Shown piece after piece: positions 1-7,611 of a stretch of 64,000 nt of DNA; the stretch's first letter is position 1, and every line of letters starts with the position of its first letter. The notes below the pieces were generated by a model. It worked only from the letters and a program-made list of their open reading frames with translations, made no database searches and had not been told where the DNA came from. The position numbers and the translations under genes were made by a program. The stretch covers positions 1 to 64,000 of the forward strand of contig JAJPIV010000112.1 of assembly GCA_021324595.1 (NCBI GenBank). The letters are read 5' to 3'. Source of the DNA: Actinomycetota bacterium. Lineage in GTDB: Bacteria > Actinomycetota > Actinomycetes > Streptosporangiales > Streptosporangiaceae.

Positions 1-77
1 CCATGGCCGCCGCCATCTGGCACAACTGGCAGCTCACCACAACCGGCCTGCGATCCCTGATCGCCTACGACCACTGA
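1..77 (+). CDS. IS982-type transposase, C-terminal end only (partial at window edge)
   Basis: The frame is open from the window edge and stops at 75-77. It ends in IWHNWQLTTTGLRSLIAYDH. The ending IWHN...RSLxAYDH is, from memory, characteristic of IS982-family transposases. Only about 25 residues are visible, so the DDE catalytic residues cannot be checked and I cannot tell whether the element is intact. No clear terminal inverted repeat is seen in the 40 bases after the stop. A transposase here means the left side of the window is an insertion-prone spot, which fits the gene fragments at 1.85-2.5 kb. Confidence 0.55.
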   Translation, partial: MAAAIWHNWQLTTTGLRSLIAYDH

Positions 78-254
78 ATCCATAAGGAATCACTCATCTA
101 GGCGCGCCCGCGCCCGGCCCGCACCCGGGTCACCGGGGCCGCGCGGGTGCTGCTCCCCGAGCGCGGCTCCGCCGGGACGACGATCGGCGCCATCAGCGCC
201 TGGTCGGAGGCCCCGGCGGCCGCGGTGGCGGTGACACGCCCGGCTGGACGGGTG
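78..254. other. Intergenic, nothing recognised
   Basis: These 177 bases lie between the transposase tail and the stop of the DUF998 gene. I see no convincing reading frame with a ribosome binding site, no RNA gene and no clear hairpin. The right end of the insertion element should lie here. Confidence 0.5.
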
Positions 255-947
255 TCAGGCGGCGCCGAGGCGGCGGAGCCGGACGGCGAGGGCGGTCAGC
301 CAGGCGAGGACGACGGCGATGACGACCCGTTCGGCTAGCCCCACCAGGCTGCCGCTGACGAACGTGACGACCAGGAGCGCCGGCGTGGCCACCGCCGTGA
401 GCAGGCTGTAGCCGGCGAAGCCGCGCCAGCGGCCCAGCCGGCGCGCGGCGGCCAGCGCGGCGGCCGGGGTGGCGACGAAGAAGATGACCACGGCCATCAG
501 GGCGTGCACGAGGCCGTGCCAGGTATGAGCGCCGGAGATGAGCCGGGCCGGGTCCGTGACGCAGATCCCGGCCGTCACGAACGCGGCCCCCAGGAGGCCG
601 ACCGCCGCGGCGGCCACCCGCCCGGAGAGCCGGTCGCCGGCCACGCAGCCCAGGGCAACGGCCAGCGCGAGCTCCGCCGCGCCGAGGACGACGAAGTTGG
701 CGATCATGATCCAGCCGAGCGGCCCGAGGCTCAGCTCGCTGCCGTAGCGGGCCACCCAGTCGTAGCCGGGCGTGACCAGCCCCAGGGACATCATCACGGC
801 GAAGAAGACGGCGGGGGCGGCCATGGCGGCGCCTGTGGCCACGCCGGCCCAGCGCGGTGAGTCACCGGCCGGCCGGCCGCGGGCGGCGGCGGAGCGGGCT
901 CGCTCGCTGGCGCGGGCGCGCGCTGAGCGCGGGAGAACGGAGATCAT
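255..947 (-). CDS. DUF998 family integral membrane protein
   Basis: The protein has 230 residues. A basic N-terminus of about 35 residues (Arg/Ala rich) is followed by about six hydrophobic segments, the first with AAPAVFFAVMMSLGLV, the last near the C-terminus with VVIAVVLAWLTALAV. The size, the short loops and a region with GAHTWHGLVHA between segments fit DUF998 (PF06197). No enzymatic role is established for that family. The ATG at 947 has a GGAGG eight bases upstream. It is divergent from a TetR gene, and two copies of an inverted repeat lie in the shared 138-bp promoter region, so TetR control is likely. It could be a transport or stress protein induced by the TetR ligand. Confidence 0.75.
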   Translation of the reverse strand: MISVLPRSARARASERARSAAARGRPAGDSPRWAGVATGAAMAAPAVFFAVMMSLGLVTPGYDWVARYGSELSLGPLGWIMIANFVVLGAAELALAVALGCVAGDRLSGRVAAAAVGLLGAAFVTAGICVTDPARLISGAHTWHGLVHALMAVVIFFVATPAAALAAARRLGRWRGFAGYSLLTAVATPALLVVTFVSGSLVGLAERVVIAVVLAWLTALAVRLRRLGAA

Positions 948-998
948 CGTGGCAGCCTCCTCGGGGCGGGCCGGCCGCGGCCAGCGGCGGACGTCTTC

Positions 999-1043
999 TA
1001 GACTGTACGGTCTAGTCTAAGTCTTGGTAGACCGAACTGTCTA
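999..1043. promoter_or_regulatory. Duplicated TetR-type operator, TAGAC-N6-GTCTA
   Basis: Two copies of an inverted repeat with arms TAGAC and GTCTA and a 6-base centre lie at 999-1014 and 1028-1043. Their centres are 29 bp apart, close to three helical turns. They sit between the divergent DUF998 and TetR genes, the usual place for a TetR dimer to repress both directions. The repeat is seen directly; that this TetR binds it is inferred. Confidence 0.65.
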
Positions 1044-1085
1044 GTCCAATGTCGGGTAGGATCATGCCGGCAGCGAGGAGGGTCC

Positions 1086-1778
1086 ATGGGCGCCGAGACG
1101 CCGGCGGCGTACCCCGGGCGCCCGGCGCCAGCCCGCGCGGAGGCGCCGGGCGCCGGCCAGGCCGGGCGGATGGGCCCGGGGTCAGCCAAGCGCCGGGCCA
1201 TCGCCCGGGCAGCCACCGCGGTGTTCCTGCGCGATGGCTACGCGGCCGCCAGCATGGATGAGATCACCGCGGCCGCGGGCGTGTCCAAGCAGACGGTCTA
1301 CAACCATTTCGGGAGCAAGGAGCAGCTCTTCCTGGCCGTGATCCAGGAGGCCATCAGCGGCGTGCTCGAGGAGTTCCTCGCCGCCCTGGCCACCTCCTTT
1401 CCCAGCTCGGACGACCTGGAGGCCGACCTGGTGCGGCTCGGCCGCATCCTGCTGACCAGGGTGCTGGATCCCGAGCTGATGGCCGTGCGCCGCCTGGTGA
1501 TCGCTGAGGTCGGGCGGTTCCCGCAGCTGGGGCGGGCGTGGTACGAGTCCGGCCCTGGCGCCCTCGCCACCGCTCTCGCCGGGAGCCTGCGCCGGCTCGC
1601 GGAGCGGGGAGAACTGCGCCTCGACGACCCGGTTGCCGCCGCCAGCGACTTCAACTGGCTGGTCGTGAGCAGGCCGCAGAACATGATGATGTTCGGAGTG
1701 ACCGACCACTTCGCCCCCGCCGAGATCGAGCGGTTCGTCACCTCCGCGGTCAGGGTGTTCCTCGCCGCCTACCGCTGA
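1086..1778 (+). CDS. TetR/AcrR family transcriptional regulator
   Basis: The protein has 230 residues. The N-terminal ~30 residues are Ala/Gly/Pro-rich and likely disordered. A TetR_N helix-turn-helix follows at about residues 36-80, with AIARAATAVFLRDGYAAASM and the recognition helix region GVSKQTVYNHFGSKEQLF. The C-terminal ligand domain, with RRLVIAEVGRFPQLGRAWYE, resembles the AefR-like TetR_C group. The ATG at 1086 follows GAGGAGGG at 1075-1082. An internal in-frame ATG at 1170 would remove the disordered head. The two inverted repeats just upstream suggest it represses itself and the divergent DUF998 gene. Confidence 0.85.
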   Translation: MGAETPAAYPGRPAPARAEAPGAGQAGRMGPGSAKRRAIARAATAVFLRDGYAAASMDEITAAAGVSKQTVYNHFGSKEQLFLAVIQEAISGVLEEFLAALATSFPSSDDLEADLVRLGRILLTRVLDPELMAVRRLVIAEVGRFPQLGRAWYESGPGALATALAGSLRRLAERGELRLDDPVAAASDFNWLVVSRPQNMMMFGVTDHFAPAEIERFVTSAVRVFLAAYR

Positions 1779-1849
1779 GGTCCCGCGCGGCGGCCTTCTC
1801 ACCGCAGCGGATGACGACCTGAGGAAGCTCGGCGTGGACCAGCCCCTCA

Positions 1850-2215
1850 TCCGGGAGGCCGCCGGCCGCGGAGGAGCAGCTGGAGGCGCTGCAGCCGTTC
1901 CTGCCCGAGGTCCAGTACACCGCGCTGTACGCGCTCGCCTGCGGCATGATGGTGCATGGGAAAAGGTCTGCCAGTACCTGCCCGCGCAGGTCGCCCCGCC
2001 GCCCGCCGCGGGCACCATCGGCCTGGCCTCGGCGTTCGAGCGGACGCCGGGCAGCGTCGCCCCGGTGTCCGGGCCGACCGAGCTGAGGCAAATCCTGGTT
2101 CACCCCTTCGCGACGTGGCGCACGTTCGTACCGGATCATCCGCGCCGCCTGCGGCACCCTGGTGACGGGACCGCGTTGACCATGACGATGACGGCGGCAG
2201 CCTTGCTCGGCCGCG
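1850..2215 (+). pseudogene. Fragment of a UvrD-like helicase, decayed
   Basis: Read across two frames, this stretch gives LEALQPFLPEVQYTALYALA, then EKVCQYLPAQV, FERTPGSVAPVSGPTELRQI and PFATWRTFVPDHPRR. That order matches the region just before the Walker A loop of actinobacterial UvrD/REP-like helicases (…PFxxWRxFLHPSQR…GxxxVTGGxGTGKT). Where the GTGKT loop should follow there is only a scrambled GTALTMTMTAAALLGRA. There is no start codon, frames shift at least twice, and the helicase motor is gone. It is a relic and is joined directly to an unrelated ligase fragment. Confidence 0.5.
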
Positions 2216-2485
2216 CCCCTCCTGTACGTGATCGACCGCGTGGACGTGATCATCTCCGGGGGTTTCATCTGGCCCTCCGAGCTCGGGCAAACGATCGGTA
2301 AGCTCCCCGGGGTCTGGTCGCCGAGGAAGGCACGCGGCTCGGCGAGGAGGAGACGGCGATCGAGGCGGGCCGCACCGCGCTCGGGTCCTACAAGAAGCCG
2401 TCCAGGGTGATCGTGCGGACCGGCCCGCTGCCCGTGAGCCCGGTCGGCAAGTTCCGGCGCAAGGCGCACCGCGACCCGGCTGACC
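2216..2485 (+). pseudogene. C-terminal fragment of an acyl-CoA ligase (AMP-binding), decayed
   Basis: One frame reads LLYVIDRVDVIISGGFIWPS and continues [12 protein letters not shown]. This is the hinge of ANL ligases (…YxxDRxxDMIxxGGxNxxPxExE…HPxV). After a frame change it resumes with [20 protein letters not shown] and KFRR, the C-terminal catalytic-lysine segment (GKxxR). The whole adenylation domain is missing and the frame is broken, so it cannot make an active enzyme. It abuts the 3' end of the thiolase gene on the opposite strand. Ligase plus thiolase debris suggests erosion at this edge of the catabolic cluster. Confidence 0.6.
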
Positions 2486-2489
2486 GGGC

Positions 2490-3676
2490 TCAGCCGATCA
2501 GCTCCAGCAGGGTCGCGCTGGAGGTCCCGCCACCCTCGCACATGGTCTGCAGCCCGTACCGGGAGCCGGTGCGCTCCATCTCGTGGAGCAAGGTCACCAT
2601 GAGCCGCGCGCCCGACGCGCCGAGCGGGTGGCCGAGGGCGATCGCGCCGCCGTTGGGGTTCACCCGCTCGCGGCTGGCGCCGGTCTCGATCAGCCAGGCC
2701 TCCACGACGGGGCGAAGGCCTCGTTCACCTCGAAGACGCCGATGTCGCCGACGGACAGGCCCGCCCGCGCCAGCACCTTGGCAGTCGCCGGGATGGGCCC
2801 GGTCAGCATCAGGATCGGGTCGGTCGCGGTGACCGCCATGGCCGCGATCCGCGCCCGGGGCGCCAGGCCGAGCCGCTTCGCGGCACCGTGGGACGCGATG
2901 AGCAGTGCGGCGGCGCCGTCGGAGATCTGCGAGGAGTTGCCCGCGGTGATGACGCCGTCGGCCTCGAACACGGGCCTGAGCTGCGCCAGGGCCTCCAGCG
3001 AGGTGTCCGGCCTGACGCCCTCGTCGCGGGCGACCACCCGCTCGCCGTCGCCCGCGGGCACCCGCACGGGGACGATCTCGCGGTCGAACCGCCCCTCGGC
3101 CTGGGCGCGGGCCGCGCGGCGGTGGGACTCGAGGCTGAACTCGTCGAGGCGGGCGCGGCTCAGGCCCCACTTCCTGGCCACCATCTCCGCGGAGTTGCCC
3201 TGGTGGACCAGGTCGCCCGAAACGTGGTAGCGCTCCCGGAACCGCTCGCCGTACGGGAGCCCGGGGCCCGATCTGACGTTGGAGAACATCGGTACCCGGC
3301 TCATCGACTCGGTCCCCCCGGCGACGACGAGCTCGTGCACGCCGGACATAACGCCCTGGGCCGCGAAGCTCACCGCCTGCTGGCCGGAGCCGCACTGCCG
3401 GTCGACCGTGACGCCCGGCACGTCCTGCGACCAGCCCGCTCCCAGGGCCGCGCTGCGGGCGATGTTGAGCGCCTGCTCACCCACCTGGAGCACGCAGCCG
3501 AGGATCAGGTCCCCGACGAGCGAGGAGTCCACGCCCGGGCGGTCCAGGACCGCCTGGAGGATGACGGCCGCCAGGTCGGCCGGGTGGATGCCGGACAGGC
3601 CGCCGTCGCGCTTGCCGACCGGCGTGCGGACTGCCTCGACGATGACGGCGTCGCTGTCGCTGAGGGGATGCAGCAT
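2490..3676 (-). pseudogene. Thiolase (acetyl-CoA C-acyltransferase) with a single-base frameshift
   Basis: A thiolase should cleave 3-ketoacyl-CoA with CoA at the end of the cluster's beta-oxidation steps. All catalytic motifs are visible: the nucleophile Cys in [11 protein letters not shown] (~residue 90), [11 protein letters not shown] near the end, and CEGGG. They lie in two frames. The first frame runs to [12 protein letters not shown]-stop (2690), where [15 protein letters not shown] is expected. One missing base in the GGGG run at 2709-2712 explains this exactly. Restoring it gives 395 residues, a normal thiolase length. The ATG at 3676 has AGGAG upstream and the shared operator at 3691-3700. 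It is either a recent mutation or a sequencing error. Confidence 0.85.
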
Positions 3677-3687
3677 GGGATCTCCTG

Positions 3688-3703
3688 TACCGACCGGTCG
3701 ATT
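3688..3703. promoter_or_regulatory. Cluster operator, site A (thiolase promoter)
   Basis: A perfect 10-bp palindrome CGACCGGTCG (3691-3700) sits inside TACCGACCGGTCGATT, directly upstream of the thiolase ribosome binding site. It matches the motif found at five other promoters in the cluster. The position relative to the start would block initiation if bound. Confidence 0.7.
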
Positions 3704-3710
3704 GTTTGTA

Positions 3711-4385
3711 TCATCCGAAGCCACGGCCGGCAACCGGTCCCGGAAGCTCGGCGGGCATCAGCAGGGGGCCGGGCGCGCGCAGCCCGGCCGGCAGCCACGG
3801 CCGCAGGGCGTGCCCGTCCCCCGCCCACCAGGGAGCGCGCACCCAGGCCGCGGCGGCGCCCAGCGCGTCCTTGTGCAGCCTCTCGGCCGGCCCGCACGCC
3901 AGCAGGGGGTCATCTCCCGCGCCGACGGCGGGGGCGGCAGACGACACGGCTCCCAGCCACGACCGGTTCAGCGCGGCACCCTCGGTCACCACGCGGGCCA
4001 GGTCGGCCCCCCAGCCGCCTGCCCCGTCGGCCGGGAGCAGGTGCAGCCCGCTGACCAGGCCGGGCGCCGCTGCGGCGGCCAGCACGGCGACGAGGCCTCC
4101 CGCCCCCTGCCCCGCCAGCAGGCACGGTTCGCCGACGAGCTCCCTGAGCACGCGCACCAGGTCGACGGCGAGGTCGCTGGCCCGGTAGACCCCGCCGGCC
4201 ACCCAGGCGCTCGGTGCGTGCCCGCGCTGGGCATAGGACCATGCCCCCCAGGATCGCCGGGCGGAGTCGAGCCATCGCCGGCGCGCCCCGGGCGGGCTGC
4301 CGGGATCGTGGACGGCCACCACGGCGCGCGTACCCGGCGTCACCGCCAGCGGGACGCGCCCCGGGGTCCATCGCACCTCGGTCAT
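3711..4385 (-). CDS. Degenerate alpha/beta-hydrolase-like protein lacking the nucleophile
   Basis: The protein has 224 residues. It keeps the outline of an alpha/beta hydrolase: VAVHDPGSPPG where the oxyanion loop is expected, SYAQRGHAPS where hydrolases have F.G.GHG.S, and an elbow LLAGQGAGGLVA. The elbow should read GxSxG; the serine position is Gly. The protein also ends before a clear catalytic His. It probably does not hydrolyse anything, or it serves as a structural partner. Its ATG overlaps the stop of the intact hydrolase upstream (ATGA, 4382-4385), so the two are translationally coupled. Function unknown. Confidence 0.6.
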   Translation of the reverse strand: MTEVRWTPGRVPLAVTPGTRAVVAVHDPGSPPGARRRWLDSARRSWGAWSYAQRGHAPSAWVAGGVYRASDLAVDLVRVLRELVGEPCLLAGQGAGGLVAVLAAAAAPGLVSGLHLLPADGAGGWGADLARVVTEGAALNRSWLGAVSSAAPAVGAGDDPLLACGPAERLHKDALGAAAAWVRAPWWAGDGHALRPWLPAGLRAPGPLLMPAELPGPVAGRGFG

Positions 4386-5314
4386 GCCGGCGGCCCGCAC
4401 GCCGGGCGCGCGGCATGGCGCAAGATCGCGGCCGCCACCTGGCCGGGGCGCTCCAGGTGCACGTAGTGGCCCGCTTCCTGGAGCCGGCAGTGCCAGTTCC
4501 CGGGCAGGGCCGCGATCGCGGCATCGCCGGGATAGCGCCCCCGCACCTGGGGGTGGTCCTGGGCCGCGCCGGTCACCGTGAGCACCGGATGAGGCAGCGC
4601 CGCCGTCAGGGCCAGCGGGTCGGCCGGCGGCGCGCCGGACAGGTCCCACGGCCTGGTCCACCCCACCAGCGCCGGGTCCACCCGCCACACGTAGCGCCCG
4701 TCCTGCTGGCGCGCCAGGTGCGGGGCCAGCCAGCGCAGCAGCGAGAGCGGGAGCCTCGGGTTGCTCGCCGCGCGCCGCTCCGCCACGGCGTCCAGGTCCG
4801 CGTAGGTGCGCAGCGGGCGGGCGCTCCCGCCCTGCCTGGCGAGCTGCGCCAGGGCGCCAGGCAGGGCGCCGCCCGGCAGCGACAACGGCGGCGCAACCGC
4901 GTCGAGGTTCACCGCGAAGCGCGCCAGCCGGGGCTCCAGCGCCAGCGCCTGCAGCACCTGGACGCCGCCGAACGAGTGACCGACCAGGCCCAGGGTCGCC
5001 CCGTCCGCCGCCCGCGCCGCCACCGCCCGGGCGACGGCGGCCAGGTCGGCCGCGTGGTCGTACCAGCCGTAAGCGTCCGCCCAGTCCGAACGGCCGTGGC
5101 CGGCGAAGGACAGCGCCACCAGCGCCAGCCCCGGGTCCTGCCGGCGCAGCGCCCCGGCCAGCGGCGCGAAGAACTCGGCGCAGTCGAGGAAGCCATGCGC
5201 GCCGACAAGCACGAGCCGGGCGGATGAGGCATCGCCCCACTCGCACAGCGATAGGGTCAGTCCCCGGGAGCGGATCGCCGGGCGCGCCCGCGGCGCGGGC
5301 CAGTCATGTCGCAC
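4382..5314 (-). CDS. Alpha/beta-fold hydrolase
   Basis: The protein has 310 residues from a GTG at 5314 preceded by GGGGAGGG. The triad is visible: nucleophile elbow GHSFGG, acid Asp in GAAQDHPQVRGR, and His in EAGHYVHLERP. Oxyanion-loop residues lie in VGAHGFLDC, and FAGHGRSDW follows. This is the layout of epoxide-hydrolase/meta-cleavage-product or lactone/ester hydrolases. In this cluster it may hydrolyse an ester, a lactone or a ring-cleavage product, but the substrate cannot be read from sequence. It is divergent from a TetR gene, with an inverted repeat between them. Confidence 0.8.
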   Translation of the reverse strand: MRHDWPAPRARPAIRSRGLTLSLCEWGDASSARLVLVGAHGFLDCAEFFAPLAGALRRQDPGLALVALSFAGHGRSDWADAYGWYDHAADLAAVARAVAARAADGATLGLVGHSFGGVQVLQALALEPRLARFAVNLDAVAPPLSLPGGALPGALAQLARQGGSARPLRTYADLDAVAERRAASNPRLPLSLLRWLAPHLARQQDGRYVWRVDPALVGWTRPWDLSGAPPADPLALTAALPHPVLTVTGAAQDHPQVRGRYPGDAAIAALPGNWHCRLQEAGHYVHLERPGQVAAAILRHAARPACGPPA

Positions 5315-5328
5315 GGAGCCCTCCCCGG

Positions 5329-5341
5329 TCCCGTGACGGGA
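5329..5341. promoter_or_regulatory. Inverted repeat TCCCGT-G-ACGGGA
   Basis: A perfect 6+6 inverted repeat around one central base lies in the 76-bp gap between the divergent hydrolase operon (start 5314) and the TetR gene (start 5391). It differs from the palindrome at the cluster's catabolic promoters. It may be the operator of the adjacent TetR protein (inference). Confidence 0.4.
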
Positions 5342-5390
5342 TCGCCGACGGTGACGCCGCCGACGGCCAGACGGAGAGGAACCCGGCCCC

Positions 5391-6008
5391 GTGCCCAAGC
5401 CACGCCGAGAGCTGCAAAGCCCCGCCGGCATCGCGGAGGCGGCGACCGAGCTGTTCTACCGGCAGGGGTACGAGGGCACGTCGATGCAAGACATCGCCGC
5501 CGCAGCGAAGATCAACAAGTCGAGCCTCTACCACCACATCCGGGGCAAGGAACAGCTCCTGGAGGCGATCTGCGGCCGGGCGTTCTCCGCGCTGACGGCC
5601 AGCCTGGAGCAGGCGGAGGCCAGCCAGGCCGGGCCCGGCGGGCGCGTGCTCGCGGCGTTCACCGGCGCTGTGCGCGCCGCCCTCGCTGACCCGCGCGGGA
5701 CCAGCATCATCATCCGCCTCCAGGGCAAGACCGAGGTGGCCAGGCGCGTGCGCGACTGGCGGCGGGAGTACGAGCGCCGCTTCGCCGAGCTCATCGAGGC
5801 CGCCCAGCGGGCCGGGGAGGTCCGGACCGACATCGAGGCGCTGATGCTCGCCCGGCTGGTCCTCGGCATGGTCCACTGGGTCGTGGAGTGGTTCGAGCCG
5901 CGCAGCTCGCGCGGCGGAGCCTACTCCGCCCCCGTCGTCGAGGCGGCGGTGGCGGGGGTAGCGGCGTACGGCCTGGCGGGGGAGGGGGGTCACCTCAGCC
6001 TGGGCTGA
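5391..6008 (+). CDS. TetR/AcrR family transcriptional regulator
   Basis: The protein has 205 residues from a GTG at 5391. The helix-turn-helix is at about residues 10-55, with AATELFYRQGYEGTSM and the recognition segment INKSSLYHHIRGKEQLLEAI. The C-terminal ligand domain contains GTSIIIRLQGKTEVARRVRDW and LVLGMVHWVVEW, a pattern typical of TetR proteins next to acyl-CoA catabolism genes. It is divergent from the hydrolases, and its last 14 bases overlap the end of the convergent ligase gene. It is one of two TetR candidates for the operator shared across the cluster; the other starts at 11002. Confidence 0.85.
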   Translation: MPKPRRELQSPAGIAEAATELFYRQGYEGTSMQDIAAAAKINKSSLYHHIRGKEQLLEAICGRAFSALTASLEQAEASQAGPGGRVLAAFTGAVRAALADPRGTSIIIRLQGKTEVARRVRDWRREYERRFAELIEAAQRAGEVRTDIEALMLARLVLGMVHWVVEWFEPRSSRGGAYSAPVVEAAVAGVAAYGLAGEGGHLSLG

Positions 6009-7611
6009 GGCCCTCGGCGGACGCGCCGACGCGCCGCTCGCGCTCGCCCCAGTACCGGTCGCGGAGCACGGCCTTCTGGATCTTGCCGGTCGCGGACTTC
6101 GGCAGCGCATCCACGAACAGCAGCGCCTTGGGGACCTTGTACGCGGCCAGGAACTCCCGCGCCGTGCCGAGGATCCTGGCGCGGACCTGCTCGTCGTCGC
6201 CGGCGGCCTCCCGCGCCTTGACCACGAACGCGTGGACGGCCTCTCCCCAGCGGTCGTCGGGAACCCCGATGACCGCGCACTCCAGGACTTCCGGCGACCG
6301 GTACAGCGCCGCTTCCACCTCGCTGCTGTAGACGTTCTCGCCGCCGGAGACGATCATGTCCTTCTTCCGGTCGACCACGTAGACGTAGCCGTCCTCGTCC
6401 AGGTAGCCGATGTCGCCGGTGTGCAGCCAGCCGCCGCGCAGCGTCTGGGCCGTCAGCTCCGGCTTGTTCCAATAGCCCGCCATCACGTTCGGCCCGCGCG
6501 CACAGATCTCCCCCACTGAGCCCGGCGGCAGCGGGGTGTCGTCGTCGTCCACGATCCGCATGAGGTCGCAGTGCTGGGCGCGGCCGGCGGAGGCGATGCG
6601 GCGCCGCTCCGCCTCGGTGGCGTCCGGCGCCAGGCCGCGCCGGTAATCCGCAGCGGACAGGTAGGTGAAGTGGTGGGCCGCCTCCGTCTGCCCGAAGTAC
6701 TGGACGAAGTCGCACTGCCACTCCTGGGAGGCCCGCCGCACGACCTCCGGGTTGATCGGCGCGCCCCCCGTCCCGCAGAGCACGAGCGAGGACAGGTCGC
6801 GGGGCTTGCCGCGCTGGGCATCCATGAGCAGGTTCAGCATGGTCGCGACCGGCACCGTCTTGGTCACCCGGTGGTGCTCGATGAGGTCCAGGCACAGGTC
6901 GGGGCTGAAGTCCATGATCACCACGTGGCAGCCGAGGAACCAGTAGGCAAGCGCCATGTTCAGGACGACGTGGAACAGCGCGCCGGTGACCAGGTACACG
7001 TCCTCGTGGCGGGCGTGGTCAGCGATGCCGAGGTGCACACACTGGACGAAGTTGTTCCGGTGCGTGAGCATCACGCCCTTGCTCATCCCCGTGGTGCCGC
7101 CAGTGTAGCAGATCCAGCAGACGTCGTCGTCGCCGATCTCCGGGGCCGGCGGCTCGCCGGTGCCCTGCCCGGCGAGCAGCGCCTCGTAATCGAGGTCGAA
7201 CCCGTGGCCGACGCCGAAGCCGATGATCGCCCGCACCCCGGCGGTCGCGCCCGCGTCCCGCATGCCCCGGATCAACTCGGCGTACTGGGTGTCGCAGAGC
7301 AGGATCTCGCAGCCGCTGTCGCCGAGCACGTACTCGATCTCCGCGGGCGCGAACCGCCAGTTGATCGGCGAGTAGATCACCCCGATCTTCGCGCAGGCGA
7401 AGAATGCCTCGACGCACTCGATCCGGTTGCGGGCCAGCAGCATCACCCGGTCGCCCTGGGCCGCGCCCTGGGCCAGCAGCACCCGGGCGAGCTGGTTCAC
7501 GCGGTCGTTGAGCTGCCGCCAGGTCCGCGACTCGATGTCCTCGCGGGACACGGCCAGGCCTCCCGGGTACTTGGCCGCGTTGAGCGCGGGGATGTCCCCT
7601 GTCTTGATCAC
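5995..7611 (-). CDS. Acyl-CoA ligase (AMP-binding, ANL superfamily)
   Basis: The protein has 538 residues from a GTG at 7611 behind GGGAGGAGG. It activates a carboxylic acid via an acyl-AMP to the CoA thioester. Visible motifs are the P-loop-like YTGGTTGMSKGVML (~residue 175), YFGQTEAAHH, GWLHTGDIGYLDEDGY, the hinge DRKKDMIVSGGENVYSSEVE, and the catalytic-lysine end SATGKIQKAVLR. It is not obviously a phenylacetate-CoA ligase of the PaaK type, which has a different architecture and length. It probably loads the pathway substrate. Its start overlaps the hydratase stop (GTGA), so it is the last gene of the MaoC-hydratase-ligase operon. Confidence 0.88.
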   Translation of the reverse strand: MIKTGDIPALNAAKYPGGLAVSREDIESRTWRQLNDRVNQLARVLLAQGAAQGDRVMLLARNRIECVEAFFACAKIGVIYSPINWRFAPAEIEYVLGDSGCEILLCDTQYAELIRGMRDAGATAGVRAIIGFGVGHGFDLDYEALLAGQGTGEPPAPEIGDDDVCWICYTGGTTGMSKGVMLTHRNNFVQCVHLGIADHARHEDVYLVTGALFHVVLNMALAYWFLGCHVVIMDFSPDLCLDLIEHHRVTKTVPVATMLNLLMDAQRGKPRDLSSLVLCGTGGAPINPEVVRRASQEWQCDFVQYFGQTEAAHHFTYLSAADYRRGLAPDATEAERRRIASAGRAQHCDLMRIVDDDDTPLPPGSVGEICARGPNVMAGYWNKPELTAQTLRGGWLHTGDIGYLDEDGYVYVVDRKKDMIVSGGENVYSSEVEAALYRSPEVLECAVIGVPDDRWGEAVHAFVVKAREAAGDDEQVRARILGTAREFLAAYKVPKALLFVDALPKSATGKIQKAVLRDRYWGERERRVGASAEGLSPG

